Source of the DNA: Gymnogyps californianus
Taxonomy: Eukaryota > Chordata > Aves > Accipitriformes > Cathartidae
DNA length: 64,000 bases
Direction: 5' to 3'
Assembly (NCBI RefSeq): GCF_018139145.2
Contig: NC_059487.1
Location: 2,439,792-2,503,791, forward strand
Shown: piece by piece, positions 1-12,963 of the stretch
How positions within the stretch are numbered: the stretch's first letter is position 1
How the letters are laid out: each line of letters opens with the position of its first letter
Notes under the pieces: model-generated
Database searches by the model: none
Seen by the model: only the letters and a program-made list of their open reading frames with translations
Told to the model about the DNA's origin: nothing
Program-made: the position numbers and the translations under genes

Positions 1-3000
1 GTCACCCACCCAAATGGGCCGGCTAGCTGGAAGTGGGCTGTTGCCATAACCAAAGCAGTCCTTGTAGTCACAGCCTTACCCCCTCCTGCATCCGAGGGGG
101 CCCTGGGACAGCAGAGGACCCCTGAGAAGGGCAGCAGGATTGCCCCGGGGGCAAATGATCGAGTGCCCCAGGGCTAGGCCATGCAGAGTTAGCGCTGACA
201 GCTTGTTCGTAATTTAGCACATTTATGGAAAAGCCTTAAAAGATGAAAAGTCTTTATTTTGCTATATATTTGTCAATTCTTAAACCACATACTCTGTAAA
301 GGTATTGAGCCATTCTGAGTCCACCTTTATGGAAGTTATCAAAAATGAAAATTCAAGGTTGAAGGTCGTATTCACTGTAATGTGTGTAAAAGAAATCTGA
401 GTTTTAACATGTTCCAGGGCTGCTCACTACCTATAGTAAGTGCAAAAATTATATCAATAGAGGGCTTATTCAAAGGTACTTGTCTTGCTTCCTCAGTGTT
501 ACATGCTGAAATTTTTTGAAGTATCTGAATTTTCTGTTGTCATTTTTTGGCTCATAAAATTGGGTTAAATTCTGCCTTTACTGTGCGTACCTCCGTGGAA
601 AATATCTGTCCACCTACTACTCAACAGTGAAAGCTAAGCTGACTTTTCACCTTCAAGCATGTATATGATGTCTCTCACATGCATACGATTTCTCACACAC
701 ACAGTATCTTTAAAAATGGTGGAAAAGAGTATTCAATCTGACAAACAAAGCGTGTTTCACATGCCAGCCAAAGATGTGACTGTGCTCTGTTTAAGCCCCC
801 CAGCTCTGGCACCGACGTCGGGGGTCTGGGTGAGGAGCCCAGGTGTCTGCAGATGGTCCCATGCACTTTCAGAGCCCCCAGAGCAGCCCAGGTTGATGAA
901 GCGGCATGGCTGCTGGCATCTTGCTCTGCAACTTGTGAACGGCTGAATGAGCTGCAGTCAATTCTCTGGGTGACTGTGCAGGCATATGCTGTATCATGAT
1001 GCATGCATACAAGGGGGTGAATTGAGGTTGCATAGCATATACGAGTGCATACGCATCCATATGTGAGCAGCACTGCAATCTAAAGCCTATGCAAGCATGA
1101 GATAGGAGAGTTGAGCTTTTAGCAACAGAGTCGTAAAGGGTTTTGAGCGCTGGAACGAATTACTGGGAGGTGGATTAGGAAGCAGGGAAGAGGTGATCAA
1201 ATCTGCATCGTAACCACAATATGTAAATTGTAGCAGCATGTGCTTTTCTTATTAATATATTTCTTTTGATTGCGCTAAGCAGACAGGGAAAAAAGGCATC
1301 ACGATCACACACAATCAGTGCGGTCACACTGAGCTGATATCAGCAGTAAGAAACCACTGGCTTCTGTCCATACCCAGCACAGCCTATGCACACAGCGTAA
1401 CTCAGTGGTGTGCCCTTCTGCTCCTGCACGCTCCCCACCTTCCCTCGCGCAGACCCCACTCCGCAGCACCATGCCTTGCAGGCTTGCCAGGTTTTGCCAC
1501 AGGGCTGTACAACTCCAGAACGCTGGTTTGAAACTTTTCTCATGAAATCACCTTTATGTGGGTGTATTTGTGATCATTCTAACTCATAAGGTAAACCGAT
1601 ATATATTACAAATTTGAGTGTTGCTGGTGCCTTACAGCTGTTCCATTGGTATGCTGGCAATGCATCACCCCTGTTTTTTCTATTTATAATTTAACCAATG
1701 CCAAAGGGTTATTTTCATCAAATGTAAAAAATGGACACTTATAAAAATGCATAGGTTTTAAATTGCTCAGCAGTTGGAGTAGTTATAAGAACTAGCCCAG
1801 GGAATAAATGGCTGCTTCTCACATTAAGCACGTAGGCCATTTCCATACAGGCTGAAAACCGAATGGGATTCATTTCTGTTCCCACCCCACACAACTGTTT
1901 TTCTGCTGTTACTTCAAGCTTCAATGTCTCTCTTAATGCTTTATTATCACTGTTAAAACTCCATAGTTTAGAATGTGCTCAGAGTAAATCTGTCATGTTA
2001 CATTTAAGCACCAATTGGTTATGTTTTAATGGCATTAATCTTTACCTTCTTGCTATGTCTAAGCCACGATAATGAAAGGAGATGATTCCCCTCTTTCTCA
2101 GCCACTGAATCCTGTAAAATGAAAACATGACTCCAGTGCCGCAGGAAAAATTGATTTGCCTGCTACTTCCAAATGCCCCTTTCCCCACCAGCAAGGCTGA
2201 CCCTGCCCAGCCCTCCCAGGGCCATGGAAAACACAAGGTGACATGGGCCCTGGTAGCTGACAACCCCGGAACGGCTGCCTGGCTGTGTCACGCTCTCACT
2301 GAGATCTCCTTCTATCACAGTGCTCAGCATTAAACCCATGCTCTCGCATCTGCACACCCGACCTGATGTGCAGGCTTGCAGCATGAGGGGAGACTGTGGC
2401 TATAATGAAGGTGGTGGAAAGACACAGGCCTACAGCCAAGGGTTGTCTCTGCCAGGATTACTGTTGGTGGTGGAGACTGGGACTTGGACCAGGACACCTT
2501 GGTGCTGATATTGTACAACCATGGGGAGAAGACAGGGCTCTCAGCAACTTTTCATCTCATCTGCAGAGCAACAAGCAGGGCTGATCCTGACTGCAGCTCA
2601 TCAGCATGCCTTTAATGTCCATCAGTCATAACAATCACTGCTGAGTTTTCCTTGGGAATTTTACTTTGGAAATCACCCCACAGTCCACATGCTCTCAGGA
2701 CAGAACTTCTTAAAATATGGTTCAAGGCAGCTCACATGATAGAAAGGGTGATATAACACTGCAACAGAAAATGCTAACGAGCTCCAAATTGTGTCAGGAA
2801 AATCAATGTTCATCCTCTAGACAGTACTGTTTTTATTGGATAACTTTCTTCTTGGCTTAGCTATTGTTCCAGAGTCCTACAAAAGGAGAGAGAAAGAGAA
2901 GGAAAATAAGTAAGGAAGTGCAGTGCATGATAAACAAGCTGATTCTTAAGTCCAACATAAAACTTGCAGGTTTAGAACAGGCATTAAATATAGGAGATTA

Positions 3001-4057
3001 TAAAATGCGAAGATGAAGTCTAGACACAGTAAAATGGGAGGGACAACACAGGAAGTATCTGCTTTTAACATGTTTTGTTGCACAAATATGTTTTGTTAAA
3101 CAGAAGTCAATCTTTCATCCTTCCAGGTTTCTGGTATAGCAGGCCAGTTTCCAAAAGCCTCTTGCTGACATGTAGGTCATCAGGAACCAAAACCTGCCAG
3201 CCCGTTCAACATCAGCATTAGCTCGGTGAGCACTGTGCTCAGTGGCTTAGATATAGGTCTCCCCCTTCTGCGTGCATGGGTGGGACTTGCACTGCAATGC
3301 TCCTCAGTTTACAGTGACGGGACCCTGCCACGGCCCTTGGCTCTCAGGGGTTGCTCTATCTGAGCAGCCTGCAGACTGGCTCCATGCGCCAGGCTGGGTT
3401 CCTGCAGAAACACACAGGGTAGAATTAACCCGTCAGCACTTTAAGTCCTCTCTGCCCTTCCACATTTGTGTTGGGCAGGACCAAGGAGCAGGACCATCTC
3501 TGCAGCATACCAGCCTGGGCTCTCCTCGGCAGAATCTCCTTCAGTCCATATGGGAAGACCTTTATGTTGCTTCAGTGTGACTGTAGGGGATTTCTCTTGC
3601 TGGTCCCATGATGACCCACAGCTGCTCTCAGGGTGTTTATACCACAAGCAGGGTGCACACCTCAGCCTTTCCAAAATGATCTCCCAACCCTACACCACGA
3701 CTTTATACATCAATGTAGTCCATGCTGGAAAGAAAGCCTCCTCCTTCACCCTCCCCATAGTGAGGAAGAAGTCTGTCATCTATGGTTTCTTTTAAAGGTT
3801 ATGTTTTTGCAACCTCTCATCCACCAGAAATTCCACGTTTTGAGGTGTTTTAAGCCTTCATTTCTTTCCAAGACTATTTTTTTCTGAGGTACTTTGCTTG
3901 GTTTCTTCTTGAGTAGGTGGGCGGACACATAATAGATGACAAGTATCCCCAGTCAACCCCATGACAAAACAACCAAGTTTTCTCCCTCTGAGTGTCACAA
4001 GCAATGAGCAACCTTCTTTATTAGCTCCGCCAGCATCCGAATGAATTATTATAAAAC
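1..4057. other. Unique non-coding sequence, no gene seen
   Basis: No exon, RNA gene or mobile element is recognisable here. Open frames are short; the longest is about 126 codons on the minus strand near 693-1073. They have no domain-like composition and overlap each other on both strands, as expected by chance. A purine-rich patch lies near 2880-2910. Composition is mixed, with no CpG-dense promoter-like stretch. Very old repeats could be present below visual detection. Confidence 0.6.
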
Positions 4058-4100
4058 ACATTAGATCTATTCACAATGCACATAAGATCTGTTCACAATG
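4058..4100. repeat. Two-copy tandem duplication, 22-nt period
   Basis: The 21-nt unit at 4058-4078 (ACATTAGATCT... ending CACAATG) recurs at 4080-4100, with 19 of 21 positions identical and both copies carrying AGATCT. It is a small local duplication and not part of a longer array. A slippage or short-duplication origin is inferred. No function is implied. Confidence 0.85.
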
Positions 4101-7100
4101 TTATCAATATTTAACACAATTGAGGATTGCACAGAAATGAAAAAGGAAAAAGCCCAGTGTGGAGTATCTGATGGCTGCTCTACTCTGCTCGCTCGATGTT
4201 CTTCTTTAATAAGTCCTTCAGATCTCATCTCACAGGAGGCCTTTACATTGACAAGTTTAACATAGGAATGACCTCTACAACAACTCTCCTTTCAGCTGCT
4301 TTGTAAAACTTAAGCTTAAATTAATAAGGTTGAATGAATAACAGGAGCTGTGTAAAAATGTTGCTGTCAAATCATAAGAAACAGCGCAAGCCTTTATTCT
4401 GTGGTCAGATCAAAAACCTTCAAATCAAACTCCATCCCCAAATTTGGAGGCTGCTGAAGCTTGGACTGTGCTTAGCCTTTAAACTCACTTTGCCTTGACA
4501 AACACCACCATTTTTGACACTGAAATTAGGAGGGAGTAAAATCCAAATGGTATACAAAGCTGGTCCACTTGTTTCCAGTAAAACAGCTATGATTTTCAGA
4601 GATTTGTGATGGATTTTCCTGGGAAAGGACCAAATTCTTTGGAAATGAGGACTTTGATTAATATCGGTCTCAGACTTTATGTGGAATAAGCAGTTGCTTA
4701 ACATATAAGTGTTGATTTTCTGCAGATTCACTGATACACATGTGAAAGACCTGAATTTCCCATTTCTATCTGAAGTTATTCGCCTTGCTTATGTGAAACC
4801 AATGACACCTATAAATTCAATGCTACTATTAATGTTTTAAAACAAGATTGCGTCTGTACAGGCCAATAGAGGATAGCTTTTCTAGGGTGCTGGGCAGGAC
4901 CATGGATCAGGGATGTCTTCCCAGCTGCTTGGTGATAGATTGTCTAATGAAAACTTTCTCTTTTATTCTGGATTGTCTTAACTCACTTTTCTAACAGTGA
5001 AAAAACAAACCCACCCCTCTGATATGCACTTTTTCCAAGAACTGAAAATTCAAGAAAGAAATTGCATAGAAAGTCATGAAAATTGGAAGGAATATTTGAT
5101 GAGGGAGGAAGGATGGATTTAGCATCACAGCACTGTTATGGGAGACTGTGATACCTAGGTTGCAACATCTCTGTGTAAGCCAAGTGAAAATGATGCAGGA
5201 GTATAGTTAATAGGACTGCTCCTATGTCAGCTGGGTTGCCAGCTGAGTTTTGCAGGAGGATGAGGTGGGTTCTGGTTTGGTATAAGCACCATACATAATT
5301 CCACAGCTGAACTTTGCAGAGAGACATAATTCTAAACCCGTGTGTGGACTGAATATTGGAAAAGCAGCTTTGTCAACAAGCTGACTCAAATTCCCATCTT
5401 TAAACATGTGGAGATCTTGACGTACTGCACTGCATGTGGATCTGTTTTCTAAATTTTGCTAATCTTTTAAGTGCATTAGTATATTTAACTCATTTCTGGA
5501 AGGAGGACAAAATGTTGGTCGGCTTTACCTCTCAAAAATTAGGCTTTGTGTCTCCTTCAGTCATCTGACTTCTCCCTAGTGTCAGTGGAGAGAGTGAGTC
5601 TGGCACCTCCAAAGTGCGATCCATGGGATCCTACGCTTGAGAGATGAGTTGCCCTCCAGAGGTGCATGCTTTTCATCTCTCTCGTTCTTCATTGACTGGA
5701 AGAACTGGGGAACTTCATTACTGTGGTCTGCTGATGATCCGTGAACAACTTCTAAAGAGACAGGGAAAAGGAGTTGGGAAATGCCAGCCTATTGTCAACA
5801 GGCTGATTAAAACAGCCATGTGGGGTCTGAACTTGCCCTGGCAACGTTTAGGGGTCTGCAGATCAGAAGAGATTGAAAGCCACAGCTCTAAGCAGTTGAT
5901 GTTCTGGGAAAGGAGGGCAAAGTAGACCAGAGTTAGTACCCCTGGGACTGCAGTCATTCAGCCCTCCTTGTTTTGCAAGTGGCATATTAACAGCTTCTTC
6001 CTGTAATTTATCGATGCATCCTTTTTTCTCACAAAGAGAACAGAAGAAGGGTAAAATAACTTTGAAAGTCAGGTTATTCCTGTGCTTTAACACCTTCCAA
6101 CAGATGTTGTTCTTACCCAAAGCAGAGTTCCTTGAATTATTAATGGTTTCCAACAGCTCAGCTTGAAATAATTTAGCATTTGAAAGAGAAAAGTCACTCT
6201 CATTATTCCAAGTGCAGAAACATTTTGGTTATTAAAAGTATTCTCCTTAAAAAAAAATATCTGTACAATTTGTATCTTTTTCTCCAGATGCCAGCAGGAA
6301 CACCAGATCTAGGAAAACCTTTGTGCTTGCTGAAGGTTAATTGATAAAATACAATGGGAGAGAAGACTACATATTCCGTTTAAAATTGAGAGGCTCTTAT
6401 CTGATCTTTTGGTAGCTTTAACTTTACCAGATTTATCGTATTTGCAGTTGGAGACCATTATATTCATTCTGAGGCTTAAAGCGGCCAAATTATTCATTGC
6501 AATCAAACTTCACAAGGGATATTGAATACCAACAGCCTGTTTGGCATTGCCCTGTGGACGGCTGCTGGGAGACGGCAGCCTGCTGCTAACACCAGCGACA
6601 GCCACTGCTCCTCTGGCAAGCAAGGTCTGTGAGCTGGTGTTGAAGTTTTCATGTTCAAATCTAATGACGAGTCTGCAATGAGAACTGGAATATGTTCTTA
6701 TGGCTGTTGTGCTCTCAAAACCAACACTGATTTCTGGAAAATATGGGCCAAGCTGTGGCATGTTTGTAGCTCGTCCTTATGGCAGAGCATCTCAGCTGGT
6801 CAGACAGCAAGAGCCACAAAGAAGAGCGCTGGCTGGCTAGGACCAGAGCTGGGAGCAGAGTCTTGAAAAGCACAGCCAGTTTTTCACAAGAACGCCTGTG
6901 TCCCCTGCGAAACCAGCCCCATTGAGGAGATGGGCTGGTCTTTGCTTAGCACTTACGAAAAGCTGGCCAAAATGCAGTCGACAGGGCTACTCCTGAGAGT
7001 GAGAGGGTTATATCTGCTCAGCCTTGATCATATCAGGATGGCTTTCCCATTCCAGCATGGATTTCTTACGTGGGATCCAGGGGGACTCTGGGGCACGTGC

Positions 7101-7364
7101 CCAGGAGTAATTTCTGGACATAGCTGCTGGTGTGCAGAAGACAAAGCGTAAGCTGATAATGCTCTTTGACATGCTTTGGTCCTGTGTTCTCCACAGTCTC
7201 TTTAGCTCATGAGTCACATTTTTATCAAATTTTGATATTACATCAAAAGTGAGGGGAATAAAATATTTATTATTGTGATTACCCACCACTGTAAATAGCA
7301 TTGTGCTCCTGCCCTTGGTTTGCTTAGCAACGTTCCTCCGTCAAGCGCAGCCTCTGTGAGCGGG
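4101..7364. other. Unique non-coding sequence, no gene seen
   Basis: No gene or mobile element is recognised. The AT-rich block at about 6160-6510 looks more structured than its surroundings, with runs such as TTAATTGATAAAAT and TTATTCATTGCAATC, and could be a conserved non-coding element. That reading rests only on composition and motif texture. Open frames here stay below about 100 codons and show no recognisable protein. Confidence 0.5.
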
Positions 7365-7393
7365 CACAGCACGCACACACCTTGCACACACAC
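7365..7393. repeat. CA-rich imperfect microsatellite
   Basis: Interrupted CA dinucleotide tract (CACAGCACGCACACACC, then CACACACACAAG). It lies about 200 bases upstream of a TG tract. Low-complexity DNA with no evidence of function. Confidence 0.7.
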
Positions 7394-7571
7394 AAGGGCA
7401 GGGGGAGAAGGGGGAGCAAGGGACAGAAAGAAACAAATCATAAATCTACAGAGCTTCTCTTGCACCGTCTGCCTGGATAAACAGCCACTCGTGGGAGCAG
7501 GGAAGATCAGATGTGTGACTTGGCCATCGGTCTGTGTGGAACATGACTGTGCAGGTGTGCAAAGGAGAGAA

Positions 7572-7600
7572 TGTGAGTGTGTGTGTGTGTCTGTGTGTGT
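7572..7600. repeat. (TG)n microsatellite
   Basis: About 29 bases of TG dinucleotide repeat with a single CT interruption. Alternating purine-pyrimidine DNA of this kind can adopt Z-form and is usually length-polymorphic. The tract accounts for the Cys/Val-rich open frames that cross it on the plus strand. Confidence 0.9.
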
Positions 7601-8342
7601 ATTGGAGCCTTCCACATGCACCGATATACACGCACTTATATATTGATCTTCTCCTGAAGATCTCATAAGTGCTATTTCAAATGAATAACTTTGAGTTGCA
7701 CATGGTTTTCTGATGACTCTTCAGAATTATGATCCAATTTATGCTTTCTGTAATGATCAGCGCAATAAGGCAGTAAAGCTGTCGTTGCTGAGTATACCGA
7801 ATTTATATTTTATCACTGCAATATAATCAATACAATAAGAAACCAATACATGCACACAGGCATTGCATAGGTTGAAGAACTTTATGAGGTAGTATTGTCT
7901 TCTCATAGTCTTTGCAGGGACACGGAGTCTCTTTTCTCAAGTTTACTTTGGGTCTAAAGGAGGTTTATGTATGTATTAGCTATTCCTACTGCTGTTACAT
8001 GATAGATATACCTTCCACTGCTGCTGAGATCTCAGCCAACATGCTCTACAGTAATAAGAAAACATTTTCTTTACTAGTCTTTTTTATATTCAACGAAAAA
8101 CCATCAAGTAAATAAAGTTTTCTCCCTCCCAAAGAAATGTAGAATACAATGTGTTACTGTATTTCACCCAGTTTATTTAACAGTTCCTTGCATGCACTGC
8201 AAAAGGAGTTCTGAAATGGCTAATAATGCTTTGCATTGCTTCAGCTGCTGTCAACAAAAGATCTGAAAACACTTTAAAAGTGTTCATTATTTGACTCACA
8301 ACACTGTAAAATATGCTTAGAAACATGATGTACATACAGACA
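7601..8342. other. Unique non-coding sequence
   Basis: AT-rich sequence without recognisable gene or repeat. Short open frames only. Confidence 0.5.
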
Positions 8343-8390
8343 TGCACACACTCACACACACACACTCTTACATTTGTGTGTATATACACA
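8343..8390. repeat. (CA)n microsatellite followed by a TG/TA palindrome
   Basis: An interrupted CA tract (8343-8367) is followed by a 14-bp perfect palindrome, TGTGTATATACACA, at 8377-8390. Together they form a CA-to-TG inverted arrangement. This is low-complexity DNA, probably length-polymorphic. Confidence 0.85.
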
Positions 8391-8409
8391 TGCACGTATA
8401 TTTCTGTTT

Positions 8410-8512
8410 CCAGATGAGAAAGAAAAGTCCTTAGATGGTTAAATACCATTTTGCAGTGCAAAAGAATGAGCTAAGGGGAGAGCCAGACCCAGGACTTCTG
8501 ATTCCCATTTGC
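8410..8512 (-). repeat. MIR/CORE-SINE-like remnant
   Basis: Read on the plus strand, the segment resembles the reverse complement of a MIR-type SINE. It runs CAGATGAGAAAGAAAAG, a TTAGATGGTTAA equivalent of the 'agaggttaag' block, then GAGAGCCAGACCCAGGACTTC, the counterpart of the tRNA-derived 'gaacccagg' B-box region. The match is degenerate and recognised by eye. MIRs were mobilised by L2-type LINEs in ancestral amniotes; such copies are inactive. A chance resemblance is possible. Confidence 0.45.
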
Positions 8513-11500
8513 TTTTCTTTGACCACAGAAAAACTCTCCCCTGCTGAATTAGCAACCATAGGAATCATTAACTCTTTGCAGATAAACATTTGTAATATAA
8601 TTTCTCTCCCCTGACTGGGGAGGTTTAAGCGAGGCTTCTCTTACATTAGCACTGCTGGCAGCAGAGCTGTGTTGGCAGCTTTGATCTCTGCTGAAGAGCA
8701 GCCTCAGAGGGTAACAGTGTACTCAGGTCAAAATTATTAATTGTGCCCAGCCTGGTGTAGATGAGGGAAGGAGAAGTCTCTGATCCAGCAGATACGTCTC
8801 CTTTTGGTAGAGATGCCTTTTCCCCGGGCAGGATGGAGCCAGTAATTGTATTGGTGATGTGCGGCGTAGTTTTGAGGTCTACCAGTTTTTACTGACTGCC
8901 CTGGTGTCTAGGCACCTGCCAATATGCTTGTCCCGAGCAGATCCCTGTATTGCCTTCCATAATGTGTACCCTGAAAAGAAAAAGCTTTTAAATTCCCACA
9001 ATAAAAGGTTCTTTAATCCCAGCAAAGCTTTTATAGTCACTAGATTCCTGGCTTTCTTCTCTCTGTAAAATACCAATTTTTCTTCTTAGATTTGTTGCTC
9101 TTTCTCCCCTGTTAAATTGTGTGTGCTCCCCCTTTCCAGTTAATATAATAATTTAGATGAGCAGTGGTTAGCATAATTCTAGACACTGAAATACGTGCTG
9201 CTTAAAGCTGTGTTTTAGGAGAATTCTATTTCTGAGGGCAATGTAGCATGTAAAGCTCTCTATCTGAAACTGCATAAAGTGAGACCCAGATAGCAGTCTA
9301 GAGGGATACTTCTTTGGAAGAGGTTATTTTATGGGATATTTGAGAGTCCACATACGAGTATTGCCAGGGCTTCTCAGAGGCTGGGCAAAGCAGACCAAGC
9401 CTGAGAATAAGAAGCAAGAAGGTTTACTGGGCAGTCAGAAATGCTGCATTTATACCTGTGCAGGTCTGTGAACTTCAGCAGAGTTATCCCAGCACGACTG
9501 TGGAGTGATGCAGTGATGAATTGGACCACTAGTGCTTTGTGTTCACAGTATTGGTGTACACAGGCATCGTGGAGATGGCTTTAAAAAAATCATGAGGTTT
9601 AAAATAAAAATAATCTATTTATTTGCCTCCAGCTTTCTGGGCCTTTTCAATACACAGAACTTGCATTTTTCAACTTATCTCTGCAATAAGAAGGCCACCT
9701 AGTTACTCTTCATTAAATATTAAGGCTAGTATAATTGACTAATCCCAGGAATCCAGTGTCTGGGGCTTTACCCTAACCTCTCATATTGCGACAGAGCTGT
9801 GCTCTTACACTGCTTTTCATACCAGGGTTGGAAAGTATGCTTCAGGGATGGATGAACACTGTTCCCCCCTCTGATGCTAAAAGCCACAGCGTTTCAGGGA
9901 TGAAAGGAAGAGTCCCCGACTGAAGTGTTTGGAGACAGGGGCTCTGCCCGTTGGTGGAAGACACCCACACCCGCACCAGAGTGAGGCTGTTGTAGCAATA
10001 ATATATATATATATTCTTTGTGTTAATTTTGGAGATGGTCTTATTGCAGTGGTACAAAGAGTGCCTCACGTCAGTGTATGCACATTACCAGCAGACTAGA
10101 GCAGGTTCCCAATAGCAGGGAAGCGTTTCCAGTTTAGACAGAGGCTACAGGCAGGTCTCTCAGCAAACAGGAGCAGTATCTGGCTTTCTTGTGCTTCCCT
10201 GAGACAACAAATATCTCCGTGTATTTGTGTAGACATCCAGTGCAGCCCTCCTGGTGCTGTGGGAAAGGCGTGGGGAGACGGTAGTTTAAGACCTGCTAAA
10301 AGGACTCCCAGCCCTCCTTCTGAATATAAGCAGAGTTTTCTTTGTGCTCCTGTCCTGATCTCAGCCCTTCCTTACACGAATACCTGTGCTACATTTGTGC
10401 AAAGCTGTTTGTGAGCTCAGGCACAAACGTCCCTCAGTTGTTCCCAGGCAAAGGGGGCAGGACAGTGGGCTCAAACAGTGTTCAGAAAACCTGCCTATGA
10501 TAGTTGGGTTTGCCACAGCCCTCTTGAGAAACTCTTTCTAGTTCTTAGTTCCCTAGCTGTAAAGTGGAAAAGAAAAAGAATTATAGCCAGCCTCTCCATC
10601 CAAGTGGCATTAATAGATGAAAGCGTCACTCTAACACCAGTGAGATTCTCGGGTGTTATTCTGATGAAATATCTGGACATATGATAGAAAGCACACAGCA
10701 TGTGCATCATTAACTGTAGAAAGGTCTCAATGATCTAGATGGACATACTAATTTTAACTGTACTTGTTTTTCTCCTCTTTAAAACATCCCAGGCATTAGA
10801 TCAAGGAATAAGGCAGTAGTACCATGCAGGCCAGAAGGTCAGCCTGCCATTATAAAAAAAGAGCAGTGAGTCAACAGTCCAGAGGAGAAAATGCATTCAT
10901 TCAGTCTGTTCATTCAATAGCTAAGAGTGAGGGATGAAATTTCAGAAATTAGGAATGATTCATGAACAGAAACAAGAATTAAATTTGCTGGAATGATAGG
11001 AGAAGGGAGGAAGCTAGTGATTTAAGTCACCAAACATGACTCACTGGATAAATTAATCCCAATGTATAATTTCAATCTTCTATAACAGTGAAGAAAAGCT
11101 GTACAAATTGGTGGAATCATTCATTGAAAACAAGTTATCATATGATTTTTGGTTTGTTTGGGGTTTTTTGGAAACCTCTTTCCCTCTCTCTAGTCTTCAG
11201 TGGGTCAAACAGGATCCTGAACCTGAAGGTAATAATTTGGTTCCGTTTCCCATTCTTCATTCACTGCCATTTTTTGTAGACCAACACTTTAATTATCTCA
11301 GTAGTTCTAGCAAGGAGCCCCAGATAGAAGTGTTTGCCATTTCCATTGTCCAGTACCATCTGCTTCACATGAAAAAAGAATCCTTTGATGGGCAATCATG
11401 GAATAACCAAACCACACTGCAAATTTAGGGGAAGGTCTTTCTGTATAGGCAATCAAGACGTCTGATTGCAGTTCCCATAGCTCTGTGTAACCTGGCATTC

Positions 11501-12374
11501 ACCAATCCTCCTTAAATAGTGATAGCAGTCAAGTTGTGATGCGGATTTCAGTGTAGGCTCAATATATTGTCCCAAGAGCTGATAACTGGTGGCTGAAGTC
11601 CATGGTACCACAGCCATGGTGGTATCCTCCTACCTGGGCTCAAATTAGCTAGGTGAGACCCAGCTCAGGAGAGTGTGCTTGAATGCGGTGATGTCTCTGT
11701 GGGGCACGATGTAGACTCCGCTTCGGTTTCCATTCCCAAGTGTTAATATCATTCTGGTCACAAGGATGTGAAAGGAAGGCTTTCAGGGAGAGGCAGTATT
11801 TTTTATTACACCAACAGATATTCTTGCTTAAAAGGACACACTTCCAGACACACATGCCTTTTTTAAGGTCAGAAGCAGAAGCTGCAAGTTTCAAGTTAAA
11901 TCTAAGTGTCCCTGAATATGGGAAATCTATAACTCAGTTATTCTCCCATGCCATACCCTTCTGTATCCTTTTAAAAACTCTTCCAAACTTGTGTATCTAC
12001 TGATATCTGATGTATGTGCCTTCTGCAGATGAAGTATGAGCTACAGAAAAATGTACATGCAACAAAAAAATTCCCCTTTCTTCTACTGAATATCTTTCAC
12101 TCTCACGTTGCTAAGAAAGACCTAAAAGTGGCTCATGGTTTTCCTAGCCTAAACCTCAACAGCGCTTTGCTTATGTAGTACAACTGTCACCAGTCCTTCA
12201 ATCCTTCTTTAACGGACATCTCTCAGTGTACCATCTTACAACCACAGCTGGGTTATTTTTGGCTATAAGAATAGACTGATCCTTCTGCAATCATCTGGCA
12301 AACACAGTGGTGCTTGGGTAAGAGATGGAGAGGGGGACATGCTGGGGAACATGACCATGTTGGGGAGCCCCTTG
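8513..12374. other. Unique non-coding sequence, no gene seen
   Basis: No coding exon or mobile element is recognised. A short AT repeat at 10000-10014 is listed separately. Open frames reach about 106 codons (11108-11428, +), with no domain and no codon-bias contrast with the flanks. Some AT-rich parts, such as 8960-9170, could contain old repeats too diverged to name. Confidence 0.5.
10000..10014. repeat. (AT)n short microsatellite
   Basis: Fifteen bases of alternating AT within AATAATATATATATATATTC. A minor low-complexity tract. Confidence 0.8.
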
Positions 12375-12379
12375 CTGAT
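12375..12379. repeat. 5-bp target-site duplication, left copy
   Basis: CTGAT directly precedes the LTR terminus beginning TGTCGTGG. The same five bases follow the other terminus at 12964-12968. A perfect 5-bp duplication is the staggered-cut footprint of a retroviral integrase and shows that the LTR is full length. Confidence 0.9.
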
Positions 12380-12499
12380 TGTCGTGGTTTAACCCCAGCC
12401 GGCAGCTAAGCACCACGCAGCCGCTCGCTCACTGCCCCCCCACCCCTGGGATGGGGGAGAGAATCAGGAAAAAAAACTCGTGAGTTGAGATAAAGACAG

Positions 12500-12505
12500 T
12501 TTAAT
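12500..12505 (-). promoter_or_regulatory. LTR polyadenylation signal (ATTAAA)
   Basis: On the minus strand the sequence CTATTAAACTG lies about 180 bases downstream of the TATA box and 120 bases from the 3' terminus of the LTR, where the R/U5 boundary signal is expected. ATTAAA is the commonest variant of AATAAA. Activity is inferred. Confidence 0.6.
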
Positions 12506-12528
12506 AGGACAGAAAGGAATGAAAAACA

Positions 12529-12551
12529 ATGATAATGATAATAATAATAAT
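12529..12551. repeat. (ATAATG/AAT)n microsatellite inside the LTR
   Basis: The tract AATGATAATGATAATAATAA lies within the transcribed part of the LTR, between its TATA box and polyadenylation signal. Repeat expansion after insertion may make this LTR slightly longer than its relatives. Confidence 0.8.
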
Positions 12552-12683
12552 ATGACAATAGCAATACTAAAAGAATTAAACTATACAAAGTAAGTGGTGC
12601 ACAATGCAATTGCTCACCACTCGTTGACTGATGCCCAGTTAGTTCCCGAGCCGCGATCCCCCCTCCCAGTTAACTCCCCCCAG

Positions 12684-12691
12684 TTTATATA
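12684..12691 (-). promoter_or_regulatory. LTR core promoter TATA box
   Basis: Minus-strand TATATAAA lies just downstream (in LTR sense) of a TGATGTCAT-like motif near 12699-12708, which resembles an ATF/CREB half-palindrome. This is the normal U3 arrangement of enhancer motif then TATA box. Sequence motifs are seen directly; use in vivo is inferred. Confidence 0.65.
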
Positions 12692-12963
12692 CTGGGCATG
12701 ATGTCATATGGTATGGAATAGCTCTTTGGCCAGTTTGGGTCAGCTGTCCTGGCTGTGTCCCCTCCCAGCTTCTTGTGCCCCTCCAGCCTTCTTGCTGGCT
12801 GGGCACGAGAAGCTGAAAAATCCTTGACTTAGTATAAACACTACTTAGCAACAACTAAAAACATCAGCGTGTTATCAACATTCTTTTCCTACTAAATCCA
12901 AAACACAGCACTATACCAGCTACTAGGAAGAAAATTAACTCCGTCCTAGCCGAAACCAGGACA

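Larger units (their letters stand above)
12380..12963 (-). mobile_element. Solo LTR of an avian endogenous retrovirus
   Basis: A complete 584-bp element with TG...CA termini (plus strand TGTCGTGGTTTAACCCC... to ...CCGAAACCAGGACA) sits between identical CTGAT duplications. The GTGGTTTAACCCC...GCAGCTAAGCACCACGCAG end is one I recognise as a widespread LTR type in bird genomes. Transcriptional sense is the minus strand: reading that way it begins TGTCCTGGTTTCGGC, has a TATATAAA box at 12684-12691 and an ATTAAA polyadenylation signal at 12500-12505. No internal retroviral genes or second LTR lie nearby, so it is a solo LTR left by recombination between the two LTRs of a provirus. The 5-bp duplication fits ERVL- or ERV1-type integrases better than the 6-bp ERVK type; the class assignment is inferred. 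The Tyr/Leu-rich minus-strand open frame (12406-12609) is a by-product of the ATT repeat and not a gene. Confidence 0.93.

Noticed and set aside
12406..12609. Tyr-rich minus-strand open frame
   Set aside because: It lies wholly inside the solo LTR; the tyrosine run is the ATT microsatellite.
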